A model generated the notes under the pieces. The model searched no databases. It was not told where the DNA came from and saw only the letters and a program-made list of their open reading frames with translations. A stretch of 18,752 nt of DNA, taken from an uncultured Eubacteriales bacterium. GTDB taxonomy: Bacteria; Bacillota; Clostridia; UBA1381; UBA9506. Made by a program: the position numbers and the translations under genes. Location of the stretch: positions 1-18,752 of the forward strand of contig CABSKZ010000017.1 in assembly GCA_902478395.1 (NCBI GenBank). Reading direction: 5' to 3'. Shown piece after piece: positions 1-9,242 of this stretch. Position 1 is the stretch's first letter. The number at the start of each line of letters is the position of its first letter.

Positions 1-43
1 GTGTTAAACTGTTAGCGTAGTCAATGAGAGGTTTGCAAAATTC

Positions 44-66
44 GGGGGCCTGCGAGTCAGGCTTCC
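44..66 (+). other. Hairpin in operon leader
   Basis: GCCTG at 48-52 pairs with CAGGC at 58-62 around the loop CGAGT. Two G-U pairs and two G-C pairs extend it to nine pairs (44-52 with 58-66). No T-run follows, so it does not look like an intrinsic terminator. It could be part of a structured leader RNA; the role is unknown. Confidence 0.35.
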
Positions 67-193
67 CGGCAGCCGCGGAAAGCGTCTTTTCCTTACAAGG
101 GGGACTGCGCATGTCCTGTCTGGTTTACATATGGACAAAAGGGCACAAAAGACGCGGTTCACAGCAGCCCGGCTTTTCTTTAAAAGAACAAAA

Positions 194-235
194 CGGGCAA
201 TTTTATCCAGGGCCTTCCTGCCCGCAATAAGGCCC
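194..235 (+). promoter_or_regulatory. Candidate H-type pseudoknot upstream of first gene
   Basis: Two perfect inverted repeats interlock. CGGGCA (194-199) can pair with TGCCCG (219-224), and GGGCCTT (210-216) can pair with AAGGCCC (229-235). The right arm of the first lies in the loop of the second, which is the topology of an H-type pseudoknot with connecting loops of about 10, 2 and 4 bases. It ends 50 bases before the preferred start codon at 286. It matches no riboswitch class I recognise. Regulation of translation or transcription is inference only; chance pairing in GC-rich DNA is possible. Confidence 0.35.
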
Positions 236-285
236 CGGAAAGCTATCAGGAAATCTATGCGGGCGGAAAGGCTATGGGAATTTTT

Positions 286-2454
286 ATGAAAATCAGAAAA
301 TGTATGATCGCTGGATTGGTATGGTCACTTTTGTTTTGCTGTATTCCTCAGACTTTTGCGGCAGCAGAAGGACAAGGCAGAATGGAAGTCCTGTTTGAGG
401 AAACCTACGATTTCGAATCGTATGAAATGGATGGGAATAAGGTCACAACAGCATTTGTGAATAAGGCGGGTGTGCGTATGTGGGAGCTGAGGCAGGGGAC
501 GCAGAACATGTTGGTGGATGTCGTTCCCTCTGGACGTGGCGGCTATGGGGATGCGCTGCGCATCAGTACGAACGCGGCAAACGGTACAGTGTTCTATGCA
601 AACAATAATGGAACAGGAAATTACCTCCCGGAGCGGAAAGAGGGATTGGTGGTCCTGGAGCACGATTTTCTGCTGGAGGCAGATTCTCTTCCAACCAAGG
701 AATCCAGTGTCATGTGCCAGATGATGACGACAGTCGGCCAGCAATTTGTGTTTCCGTATGTCATCCGGCGGCAGGGGGACGATATTCAGATTATGCGGGA
801 CGCAAACGTCAATTCATCCCCCGCATACGCCGGGCCGTTCCCGTGCGGACAATGGTTTAAGATGCGTGCGGTATTCGACTATACAACCGGAAAGTGGTTC
901 AGTGAATATATCGACCCGCAGGGAGAGAGTCACTGGCTGGCAAACGGGAGCAATATCCCCCCGGTATTTTTAGAAGCGGGGGTGCGCAGTGTGCGCACAA
1001 CCTATACGGTTACCAATAATACGGCGGACAAGTCCGCGCAGATGCTGGCGGACAACTTCCGGTACTACAGCCTGGAAGGAATGTCTACAGCAAGCGGCTT
1101 CACAGCAGTCAAACAGGCTGCGGACATCTATTCCGCGATGCCGAACCTGACAGGTGCGCCCTATTCCCCGAAAGCGGCTGCATCCTTTAAAGAAGATTTT
1201 TCCACCTATATGTCCGTTCCAACTGCTCTGGAAGTGGGGAATGGTAAAACATGGAGCAGTGTTTCGACCGGAGCATATTATGGCGGCTCGGTAAATGTCA
1301 CAGCGGACCCGGACGCAGAGGAGCAGCGTGCGCTGTTTTTCCACACGGGGGACGGTGGACCGGTCAGTCAGGCCGCGCATGCGTGGCTGCGGCCTATGGA
1401 TTCATCCGGCGGGACTGCCGGAGCAGTATGCTTCGACGGCAGAGTTCGCGTGGCCGACAGCGCGACGAATGCATATGCGGCGATTACCACGCAGGACGGC
1501 CGGGCAGATGTCTTAAAGCTCCTGCGGATAAGCGGCGGTGACTTGTATCTGCTCGATACATATCTCATGACGGTAGAGCCCAATCAGTGGTACGAATTCA
1601 GTATGCTGCTCAATGCGGCGGATGATACGGTGTTTGCGAGCGTTTCCGGCGCGTCCGGAACGGCGGACGCCACGGTTCAGGCAGAAGCGGTCTGTTTTGA
1701 AAATCCGTTGCGCATTACAGTAGGCGCGGAATATGCCGGGGAGGCGCAGGCGGAAACTGGGGTGTACTTTGGCAATTTGGCGGTGTACAGTGCATCGGAA
1801 TGCACCGTCACAAGTGAACTTCTGTTGCAGAACAAGCCGTTGCAATTGAAACCGAAAATAGATTTGCATTTTTCGAATTTTGTTAATGCGAGCCAGCTGA
1901 ATCATATCGTGCTGACAGACGGTCAAAATGAAACCGCGTTGAAGCTGGAATTTACCGGGAACGCGGTGAAAACAGCCGTGATAGAACCGGAAGCATTTCT
2001 GAAGAAGAACACCAGCTACCGGGTTGTGTTATCCGCAGTCGAGGATGTTCTTGGCAATGTGCCCGCTCCGGCGGAACTGGCCTTCCAAACCGGAGACCCT
2101 GCGGTAATGGATATTATGGAAATCGGCGGTATATTTCTGACGGTGGACGGAAGCCGTACCGAATATCTGAAAGACGGAACGGCGGCGGTCGGGGTCAAGT
2201 GTAGGAACGTAGCCACCGAAGAAACAGAAACCGTTTTGATTCTGGCTTTGTACCGGGGATATGTTATGGAGAAAATTGTTGTGACTGATGGGATAACAGT
2301 TGCGCCAGGCGTGGAGGCAGAGCTTTCGGCAAACATCAGTATTCCTGCCGGACGGGACTACCGTCTTCGCGTATGCCTGTGGAACAGCATGGAGGAACAG
2401 TTTGCGCTGGCACAATCCTGTCTGTTCGATAAGGCGGGGATGGTGCGTGAATAA
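286..2454 (+). CDS. Secreted jelly-roll/Ig-like modular protein
   Basis: Likely a non-catalytic surface protein of about 722 residues. A typical signal peptide (basic MKIRK start, hydrophobic core, cleavage near AAAEG at about residue 26) supports the ATG at 286 over the in-frame ATG at 274, though neither has a strong ribosome binding site. Visible parts are: a concanavalin/LamG-like beta-sandwich at about 30-265, with a GQWFKMRAVFDY segment typical of these folds; a second such module at about 300-505; an SbsA/Big_5-type Ig-like domain at about 508-605; and a C-terminal domain of about 100 residues at 613-722 ending in a CLWNSMEEQ motif. The first and last modules recur in the gene at 14024-16144. 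No SLH, LPXTG or transmembrane anchor is seen, so it is either released or held by a partner. It lies 42 bases before the next gene and probably shares its transcript. Carbohydrate binding is inferred from fold and context; no catalytic motif is evident. Confidence 0.85.
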   Translation: MKIRKCMIAGLVWSLLFCCIPQTFAAAEGQGRMEVLFEETYDFESYEMDGNKVTTAFVNKAGVRMWELRQGTQNMLVDVVPSGRGGYGDALRISTNAANGTVFYANNNGTGNYLPERKEGLVVLEHDFLLEADSLPTKESSVMCQMMTTVGQQFVFPYVIRRQGDDIQIMRDANVNSSPAYAGPFPCGQWFKMRAVFDYTTGKWFSEYIDPQGESHWLANGSNIPPVFLEAGVRSVRTTYTVTNNTADKSAQMLADNFRYYSLEGMSTASGFTAVKQAADIYSAMPNLTGAPYSPKAAASFKEDFSTYMSVPTALEVGNGKTWSSVSTGAYYGGSVNVTADPDAEEQRALFFHTGDGGPVSQAAHAWLRPMDSSGGTAGAVCFDGRVRVADSATNAYAAITTQDGRADVLKLLRISGGDLYLLDTYLMTVEPNQWYEFSMLLNAADDTVFASVSGASGTADATVQAEAVCFENPLRITVGAEYAGEAQAETGVYFGNLAVYSASECTVTSELLLQNKPLQLKPKIDLHFSNFVNASQLNHIVLTDGQNETALKLEFTGNAVKTAVIEPEAFLKKNTSYRVVLSAVEDVLGNVPAPAELAFQTGDPAVMDIMEIGGIFLTVDGSRTEYLKDGTAAVGVKCRNVATEETETVLILALYRGYVMEKIVVTDGITVAPGVEAELSANISIPAGRDYRLRVCLWNSMEEQFALAQSCLFDKAGMVRE

Positions 2455-2496
2455 TCTATTTATCCAGTTCAGACAGGAGAAAGGAATGGTTCATAA

Positions 2497-5178
2497 ATGA
2501 AGAAAACAGTTTATTTACTTATATTTATACTCTTGGCCTCCGTTAGCTGTTTCCCCGCATCGGCTGCAGAGAAGGTGGATTCTGACGTCGACCGCAAGGC
2601 AAAGGTGCTGGCAGATCTGGGCATCTTGGAGGAGGAAACGTTTGAAGACGGGACGATGACGCGCGGGGAGTTTGCCGGGCTGGTCATCAAAATGATGAAC
2701 GTCGACACGGGAGCGTTTACCTCCGTCTTCCGGGACACAGATGAAAACGAATATGCCGAAGCGGTTGCAGCAGTCAGCTCTATGGGCTATATGACGGGCT
2801 ACGGCGATGACACGTTCGGCGTGGACGACGCGGTGACGTATATACAGGTTATTAAAACGCTGATCTGCATGGCTGGCTACGAGCCGATGGCCTATATCAG
2901 GGGCGGTTTCCCAACAGGATTCCTCACCGTCGCATACTCGGAGAAAATCGTCCGGCTGAAAACGGCGGATGTCAATGCAGCAGCGACATACGGGGATGTA
3001 ATCTCCATGTTATATGATTTATTGTCGGTAAAGGTACTGAGGGAAGCGGTTACCGGAGAGAACGTTGAATACGTATACAGCGGTTTGTTCCACTATGAAA
3101 AGCTGGGGCTGGTATCCGGTAAAGGGGTGGTGATGGCGAACAGCCTGTGCAATCTCGTTGACGAGCGGGCGCTTGGAAAGAATGAACTGCTGGTTGGCAG
3201 TGCGGTCGTTGAAGCGCCGGATGTGGACGTATCAGACTATCTGGGCCGGTATGTGGAATATTTCATGGACGAAGAAGAACAGGAGGTCGTCAGCCTGTGG
3301 CGGGACGACACGGAGCTGGATACGCTGGAAATCGATGCCGCGGATATCATTTCCTGTGACGCGCGCACAATGCAGTATATGGATGAAAATGGTATGGGGA
3401 GAACTGCCCGAATCAGTCAGAACGCGCAGACCATCTATAATGGGAGGCTGCTGTACTCTCCGGCTGAAGCGGACTTCAAGCCGGAGGAGGGCAGTGTCCG
3501 CCTTGTCGCGGTCAATGGCGGCGGATATGACCTCGCGGTTATCACCTCCCTGCAGAGCCTGATTGTAGAGGAAGCCGGCGAGACAGCAGAAGGCTGGCTA
3601 ATCCGTTTCTCCAATGGGGACAGTGCCGCCGGAACCGACCGGATAGAGATTGGAAAAGGCAGTAAGGGGAAGAATATCCGGGTTGTGTTAAACGGCGCTA
3701 TATCAACGGCCTCCAGTATTTCCAAGGGCATGGTCGTGGATGCCGCTGCGGAAAAGTACCCGGCGGCGCTTGGTCTGAGTGGTGTGGAAGCCGCCACGCT
3801 GTATGTATCCGCTGTGACCGCAGCCGGAACGGTGAATGCAAAAGGAGAACAAACCATAACAATCGGGGAAACGGAATATGACCTGTCGCCGGGGTTTGAC
3901 CGGGCGGAGTTGGCCTCCCTGCGGGTTGGGGAAGCCATTACAGGCTATATCAATACAAAGGGCCGGTTGGTAGGATATGAAATGAAAACCGGCGCGTCGG
4001 AACAATACTACTATCTGCTGGGCGTCGAAAAAATCAGTCCCATGTCCAGCCAGGCACGGCTAAAGACCGTAACGCCGGAGGGAAAGATTTCTGTGCTGGA
4101 ATGCAATGAGTCGGTCAGCTTCGAGGGCTATTTTGGCGAGGCTTACCGGCAGGCGCGGGTGAAGGCGGAGAAGCTGCCCGATCTCCTGAGTGTCGGAGGA
4201 ATCGTGAAACAGCAGCTTTTGAAAATCGGGCTGGATGCCGACGGGTTTATCAGCAAGGTTTCTTCAGCATATGAGGACGCGGCTAATCAAATGCCGGGCT
4301 ACGCAGATGAGGGCTTCCGCCTGAGTGCGCAGTGGACCGGAGCAAACGGCGCGCGGATATATCAGGACAAGGTCAATTCCATCAACTCAAACTATACGCT
4401 GGACGGCTCTACGCTGGTGTTCTATCTGGCGGGAAACGCGCAGACGGAGGACGATGTAAAGGTTGGGAACAATTCCATTCTTCCGCAGGATAAAACGTAT
4501 TCGAACCTCAAGGTATACGATGCGACGCCCCTGTTGAACGCCGGGGTAGTCGTGATAATTGAGGAACAGCTGACGGGACAGACTCCAGACGAAGCGACTT
4601 GCAAATCGAACGTAGTGGTTGTGGAAAATGTATCACAGTGCATCATTGGGACAGACAAGGAAACCTACCGGCTGACGGGCTGGCAAAACGGCGAAAAGGT
4701 GACGCTGACCGCATCCAGTGAAAGGCTTGCGGACTCCCGCCTGACCCGGTGGGCCAACATCGACGGAAAAAACGATGAAACGGCGAAGTTTAAAAACTTA
4801 AAGCGCGGGGATATCATTCAATATAAGGTGGACGGGGACGGCTATGTCGATACCCTGCACATCCTGTTTTACTACAGTCAGTGGCGGTATGCTGAGTATG
4901 TCAACGGAGACACACTGGACGACGAGCACCACCGCGCTATGATTCACACCGCGTTCGGTGAGGTGGAGATGCGCCCGAACCCCGATTTACTCTGGATTAA
5001 ATCGCAGTATAAGGCGAAAGCATACCCTATTGACAAAGCGTCCATCACGGTGTATGACATGAAAACACACAGAATTTATAAGGGAACCGCATTTGACATA
5101 TCTGCGGGGGACAAGGTATTTGTGCGGGATATGGCATATCTGGTCGTAGACGTCATAGTTTTCAAAAATTTTTCCTGA
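2497..5178 (+). CDS. Large secreted SLH-domain surface protein
   Basis: An 893-residue protein with a clear signal peptide (MKKTVYLLIFILLASVSC, cleavage after ASA at about residue 24). Next come SLH repeats: one at about 25-70 and a clear one at about 76-130 with the FRDTDEN start and GYGDDTFGVDDAVTYIQ pattern. A third, degenerate one follows at about 140-185. SLH domains bind pyruvylated secondary cell-wall polysaccharide, so the protein should be held on the cell surface by its N-terminus. The remaining roughly 700 residues are beta-rich, low in cysteine and unlike any enzyme I recognise; phrases such as LGVEKIS and GYINTKGRLVGYEMK suggest repeated small beta domains, as in other large clostridial SLH proteins. 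An AGGAGAAAGG run at 2475-2484 is the likely ribosome binding site, at a rather long spacing. It lies 66 bases before the lyase gene, so it may serve as a wall-bound platform for it (inference). Function otherwise unknown. Confidence 0.88.
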   Translation: MKKTVYLLIFILLASVSCFPASAAEKVDSDVDRKAKVLADLGILEEETFEDGTMTRGEFAGLVIKMMNVDTGAFTSVFRDTDENEYAEAVAAVSSMGYMTGYGDDTFGVDDAVTYIQVIKTLICMAGYEPMAYIRGGFPTGFLTVAYSEKIVRLKTADVNAAATYGDVISMLYDLLSVKVLREAVTGENVEYVYSGLFHYEKLGLVSGKGVVMANSLCNLVDERALGKNELLVGSAVVEAPDVDVSDYLGRYVEYFMDEEEQEVVSLWRDDTELDTLEIDAADIISCDARTMQYMDENGMGRTARISQNAQTIYNGRLLYSPAEADFKPEEGSVRLVAVNGGGYDLAVITSLQSLIVEEAGETAEGWLIRFSNGDSAAGTDRIEIGKGSKGKNIRVVLNGAISTASSISKGMVVDAAAEKYPAALGLSGVEAATLYVSAVTAAGTVNAKGEQTITIGETEYDLSPGFDRAELASLRVGEAITGYINTKGRLVGYEMKTGASEQYYYLLGVEKISPMSSQARLKTVTPEGKISVLECNESVSFEGYFGEAYRQARVKAEKLPDLLSVGGIVKQQLLKIGLDADGFISKVSSAYEDAANQMPGYADEGFRLSAQWTGANGARIYQDKVNSINSNYTLDGSTLVFYLAGNAQTEDDVKVGNNSILPQDKTYSNLKVYDATPLLNAGVVVIIEEQLTGQTPDEATCKSNVVVVENVSQCIIGTDKETYRLTGWQNGEKVTLTASSERLADSRLTRWANIDGKNDETAKFKNLKRGDIIQYKVDGDGYVDTLHILFYYSQWRYAEYVNGDTLDDEHHRAMIHTAFGEVEMRPNPDLLWIKSQYKAKAYPIDKASITVYDMKTHRIYKGTAFDISAGDKVFVRDMAYLVVDVIVFKNFS

Positions 5179-5244
5179 CAAGCGATTCATAGTTTATCAA
5201 GACAATGAAAGAACCCGTTGATTCCGGAAAGGAATGATTTTGAT

Positions 5245-8200
5245 ATGATGAAAAAAATACTTTCGCTTCTGCTGGTATTTCTGTTTTGCAGTCCGGCGGT
5301 GTTCGGGCTTGGAATGGAGGAGGCCTTCTCGCCGGGAACCTCCGCACTGGAGCTGGCCAGCACCGGGCTTGCCTCCGCAGTTGTGGAGGAGGGGGCACTT
5401 CACGTCACAGCAAACGGCACAGCGCAGAAAACGGTGGTTGCTGAGTTGAAAAATCTTGGCGGCATGAAAGGCGCCATCTGCTTCGAACAGCAGATTTGGC
5501 GCATGGAGAATATGCCTGAAGGTTTCGAGGCGGCGGTGCGCATTACATCGGAAAGCCGGCTGGCAGGCGGCGCTGTGGACCGCCACATCGATGTGCTCAC
5601 CATTCGGGACAACCAGGTGTACGACGCAAACTCCCGCAGGCTGGCGGAGCTGGATGCTAAACAGCCGGTGACATTTACGGTAGAAGTGAACACGGAAACA
5701 GGGATGTTTACCGTGTCGGCAGGAGAAAAAACATTGTCAAGCGGTTATCTGCCGCGCGGTGTAAAATTTACCCAGGAAAGTCTCCGGAAAAGTGGGCTGA
5801 ACGGCTACGCGGTTTTGGTCAGTGGGCCGGAAGGCGGGAAAACAGGCGAGCTGTATTTTGATAATTTGAACGCCTATTCGGTCGGTGAGCTTGCCGTCAC
5901 CTATGATCCGGATTATTCACCGGATGACCTGAACCAGCTTAGGCTGACCTTCAACAACCGGATACAGGAAATCTCTTTTCAAAAGGAGTATATCTTGATA
6001 GACGGCAATGCCGTGACGGACATTTCGTTCGGTGAGGGCCGCCGGGACTGCGTGCTGACGCTGGAAAAGCCGCTTGCTTATAACGCCTCCTACGAAATCC
6101 GTTTCACCGAAGATTTTGTCGACGATTACGGCGGTATGCCCGGCACAATGGCGCTTCAGACGCCGGATATTCCCCTGAGCGCGAGAATCCATAATGTGCT
6201 GGTTTTCAACATCTCCTGCAAAAATGTTCTGGTGGGCGGACAAAAATCTGTGCTGGTCGAGGAAAAGCCGAATTTGCTGCCGCTGGACGACTACAATACG
6301 GTCATGGTCCCGGCAAATGCGGTGCTGAAGCTTTTTGGGGCCGAGCCGGAGCAAACGGAAACAGGTTTGGCGTTTACATTGGGGGAAGACCGTTATTCTA
6401 TAGAGGCGGGCAGTCCGAATTATTTTAAAAATACAACCCAATATACCTGGAAGCGCGGCGCCTCGCAGTCCTGCGGAGAAATTATGGTCCCGCTGGAGGA
6501 TTTGGCAAAGTTGTTCGGTAAAAAGGTGGAGCAGTATGACGAGGGGCTCATCATTGTCTCAGAAGATGGCAAAACCTTTGACACGAAAAGGGACGCGGAA
6601 ACGCTCAAAACGGTCCGGAATTTGCTGATTTATGAGGAGCCGACGCGGGAAGAGATTTACAGCGATTACCTGGAAAACGCGGACGGCAGTCATCCACGGG
6701 TACTGGTTCCGTCACAGGATGTGTTTGGCAATCTGAAAAGCAAGCTGGAACGCGACGACACCTTACAGGAGTGGTTTCAGAAGCTGATGGCGCAGGCGGA
6801 TAACACCATTCGTAATGCGCACATCGAGTATGATATTTTCAATCAGAATTCCCAGATACAAATTCTCCGGAAATTCCGTACACGTGCGGAGCTGCTGGGC
6901 ATGGCGTACCACCTTACAGGAGACGAAAAATATGCCGCGTATCTTTTTGGGGAAACCCAGATGGCCGCGACCGTTTCCAACGACTGGCGCAAGACGGGCT
7001 ACCTGAATGCGGGAACGCTGATGATGGGCCTTGGCATCGCGTACGACTGGCTTTACGATTATATGGATGAAGCGCAGCGGGCGGCGCTGCGGAAAGAAAT
7101 TATTACCCGGCATATCATGCCGGGACTGGAGGCGCACCGGGGTACGCTGGTCGCGCCCGACTCAAGCTGGACGTCGGTGATGAGTACCACAGGCTGGGTG
7201 ACGTGGAATTCGAACTGGAATATCATCTGTAACTCCGGCATGATGGTGATGGCGAGCGCCATGATGGAGGACGAGCCGGAGCTTTGCAAGGAAATTATGG
7301 ATTATGGACTAAAATCTCTCCGGTATTATACGCCAGCCTTCTATCCGGACGGCGCGGCACTGGAATCGCTGGGGTATCTGACGGTTATTTTGAGCGACTT
7401 TGCCCGCCTGATGAGCACGATGACACTGACCTACGGCACGACCTATGGCATTTTAGAAGCGCCGGGAATTTCACAGATGCCATATGTCATCGCCTACCTG
7501 ACTGGCCCGGTCGGCATCAACAATTTTGGCGACGCGGGCCTGAGCAAATCGGTTCAGCCGGCGGAAACCATGATGTTCGCACGGTTGCTGGGCGACCGGG
7601 ATTTGGCGCAGCTGCGCATCAACGAGGTGGAACGGGGCGTATCAGTGCTCGAGACCATGGATTTTCTGTGGTACGCCCCGGATTCGGAGCGGGGTTCGGT
7701 GAAGTTGGAGCAGGACCGGTATTTCCGCGTCGGGGAAACCGGCTCCATGCGCAGTTCGTGGGCGGATTCAAACGGAATGTTCCTCTCCTATCACGCGGGT
7801 GACAATGCCATCAACCATTCCCATATGGATACGGGCAACTTCGTGCTGGACGCGATGGGGGAACGCTGGGCCATAGAGCTTGGCTCGGACGGCCTGTCCT
7901 ACAGCATGAACCCGGCAAGCGGAATCACCAGCCGCTGGCAGCTTTACTACCTGCGGACAGAGGGGCACAACACGCTGACAATGAAACCCGGACAGGATCC
8001 GGGGCAGGAGCAGACGGCATTTAGTCCAGTCACAAAGTTCGAAAGCCGGGAACAGGGAAGCTATACCATTGTCGATATGACGCCTGCATACGCATCTGTG
8101 GCCAAAAAGGCCCATCGTGGCTACATGCTGCACCAGAGCCGTAGAGTGGCGACTGTACGGGACGAGGTGGAGCTGAAATCGCCAAGCGACATCTATTGGT

Positions 8201-9195
8201 TTATGCATACCAACGCGGATGTTGAGATTTTAGAGGGTGGCAGGGAGGCTGTTTTAACACAGAACGGGAAAAAACTCTACGCGAAGCTGGAATCGAAACA
8301 GGACGTACAGTTCACGGTGATGGACGCGAAGCCTTTCTCTACCTCGCCCAAATTAAACTTTCAGGCGGGTACGGAGGGTATCCGTAAACTGACGGTCTGC
8401 GCGCCGTCCGCGCTTAAACTGGAGATGAGCGTCAGTTTCACCCCGCTCTATGAGGATGGAGAAAAGATGGCGGAAATTCTGAAGATTCCCGCACTTGAGA
8501 AGTGGAGTCTTTCCTCCAAGGCGGCGGAGCTGCCATATCTGGATGGAATCACACTCGATGGGGTTCCGGTTGAAGGCTTTGAGCAGGATTGCTACACCTA
8601 CGAGGTGGGACTGCCGTTCTATGGAGACAAGATTCCCGTTGTGGCAGCATCCGGGAATAAGGAAATCAGCATCAGTCAGGCGGAAGGAATAAACGGCGAA
8701 GCGATGATTACGGTAAAGGACCCGGTTAAGCAGACCGGCAACCGGTACTATGTAAATTTCTATGTGAAGGACATCACCGGCGAACCGGAAAACGCGGAAA
8801 AACTAGCGCCGGCTGCACTCGAAACAAACGGGGCACTGGATGCGGGGAATGTCAAGGAAAACGCGTTCGACGGCGACTTCAACACCCGATTCTCCACCGG
8901 AAAGCTGGGCGACTGGCTCATTGCGGACCTGGGCGAAACAAAGCAGATAGATTATATCGGTATGGCATTCTTTTTGGGAAATGAACGTCAGGCCAGTTAT
9001 GAGGTCTTTGTGTCCGACGACAAGGAAAACTGGACAGAGGTTGTTCCAAGGGCCTCGACCTCCGGAACGACACTGGACTTTGAAACGAAGCGAATTGATT
9101 CCGTAAACGCGCGGTATGTGAAAATCGTTGGGTATGGAACCAGTGCGGGCGTGTGGTTCTCGCCGTCGGAAATTGCATTTTATTCCAGAAAATGA
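5245..9195 (+). CDS. Secreted multidomain heparinase II/III-like polysaccharide lyase
   Basis: About 1316 residues from the ATG at 5245, preferred over an upstream TTG at 5218 because GGAAAGGA lies just before it and a signal peptide (MMKKILSLLLVFLFC) begins there; the next ATG (5248) is equally possible. Domains in order: jelly-roll-like module (about 25-215); SbsA-type Ig-like domain (225-315); copper-amine-oxidase-N-like stalk domain (315-450); alpha/alpha toroid (about 485-765) with NSNWNIICNSG near 655 and YPDGAALESLGY near 701; heparinase II/III beta-sandwich with the family signature NHSHMDTGNFVLDAMG (His858, His860, Asp862); cadherin-like domain (about 1100-1185); and a C-terminal F5/8C (CBM32-like) domain. 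The superfamily cleaves uronate-containing polysaccharides by beta-elimination. The substrate (glycosaminoglycan, alginate, ulvan or other) cannot be told from sequence alone. There is no SLH or sortase anchor. It sits directly upstream of an oligosaccharide importer, which fits release of its products for uptake. Confidence 0.92.
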   Translation: MMKKILSLLLVFLFCSPAVFGLGMEEAFSPGTSALELASTGLASAVVEEGALHVTANGTAQKTVVAELKNLGGMKGAICFEQQIWRMENMPEGFEAAVRITSESRLAGGAVDRHIDVLTIRDNQVYDANSRRLAELDAKQPVTFTVEVNTETGMFTVSAGEKTLSSGYLPRGVKFTQESLRKSGLNGYAVLVSGPEGGKTGELYFDNLNAYSVGELAVTYDPDYSPDDLNQLRLTFNNRIQEISFQKEYILIDGNAVTDISFGEGRRDCVLTLEKPLAYNASYEIRFTEDFVDDYGGMPGTMALQTPDIPLSARIHNVLVFNISCKNVLVGGQKSVLVEEKPNLLPLDDYNTVMVPANAVLKLFGAEPEQTETGLAFTLGEDRYSIEAGSPNYFKNTTQYTWKRGASQSCGEIMVPLEDLAKLFGKKVEQYDEGLIIVSEDGKTFDTKRDAETLKTVRNLLIYEEPTREEIYSDYLENADGSHPRVLVPSQDVFGNLKSKLERDDTLQEWFQKLMAQADNTIRNAHIEYDIFNQNSQIQILRKFRTRAELLGMAYHLTGDEKYAAYLFGETQMAATVSNDWRKTGYLNAGTLMMGLGIAYDWLYDYMDEAQRAALRKEIITRHIMPGLEAHRGTLVAPDSSWTSVMSTTGWVTWNSNWNIICNSGMMVMASAMMEDEPELCKEIMDYGLKSLRYYTPAFYPDGAALESLGYLTVILSDFARLMSTMTLTYGTTYGILEAPGISQMPYVIAYLTGPVGINNFGDAGLSKSVQPAETMMFARLLGDRDLAQLRINEVERGVSVLETMDFLWYAPDSERGSVKLEQDRYFRVGETGSMRSSWADSNGMFLSYHAGDNAINHSHMDTGNFVLDAMGERWAIELGSDGLSYSMNPASGITSRWQLYYLRTEGHNTLTMKPGQDPGQEQTAFSPVTKFESREQGSYTIVDMTPAYASVAKKAHRGYMLHQSRRVATVRDEVELKSPSDIYWFMHTNADVEILEGGREAVLTQNGKKLYAKLESKQDVQFTVMDAKPFSTSPKLNFQAGTEGIRKLTVCAPSALKLEMSVSFTPLYEDGEKMAEILKIPALEKWSLSSKAAELPYLDGITLDGVPVEGFEQDCYTYEVGLPFYGDKIPVVAASGNKEISISQAEGINGEAMITVKDPVKQTGNRYYVNFYVKDITGEPENAEKLAPAALETNGALDAGNVKENAFDGDFNTRFSTGKLGDWLIADLGETKQIDYIGMAFFLGNERQASYEVFVSDDKENWTEVVPRASTSGTTLDFETKRIDSVNARYVKIVGYGTSAGVWFSPSEIAFYSRK

Positions 9196-9242
9196 TGGCG
9201 GAAAGGTTTGGCCAAGACTATCAAGAAAAGAAGGGGCATGTG

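Larger units (their letters stand above)
1..285 (+). other. GC-rich leader region with no convincing gene
   Basis: No coding region is supported here. An open frame from an ATG at base 24 to base 230 lacks a ribosome binding site and resembles no protein I know. The stretch does hold two structured elements, listed separately: a hairpin near 44-66 and a possible pseudoknot at 194-235. I found no good sigma-A promoter; a TTTACA at 124-129 has no matching -10 box. The region may be the long untranslated leader of the downstream operon, or may follow a gene lying outside the window. Confidence 0.5.

Noticed and set aside
176..188. Small palindrome TTCTTTAAAAGAA as an operator
   Set aside because: It is short and AT-only apart from one base pair type, with no promoter next to it and no second copy noticed.
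24..230. 68-codon + strand frame in the leader
   Set aside because: It has no ribosome binding site, an unlikely composition and it overlaps the structured RNA candidate; treated as non-coding.
3435..3938. 167-codon minus-strand frame, with other long antisense frames in the surface-protein genes
   Set aside because: These sit opposite genes with signal peptides and recognisable domains and show Ser/Pro/Thr-rich shadow composition.
7284..7802. 172-codon + strand frame inside the lyase gene
   Set aside because: It is an alternative frame over the conserved heparinase motifs; the lyase frame is intact through the region, so this is no frameshift or second gene.
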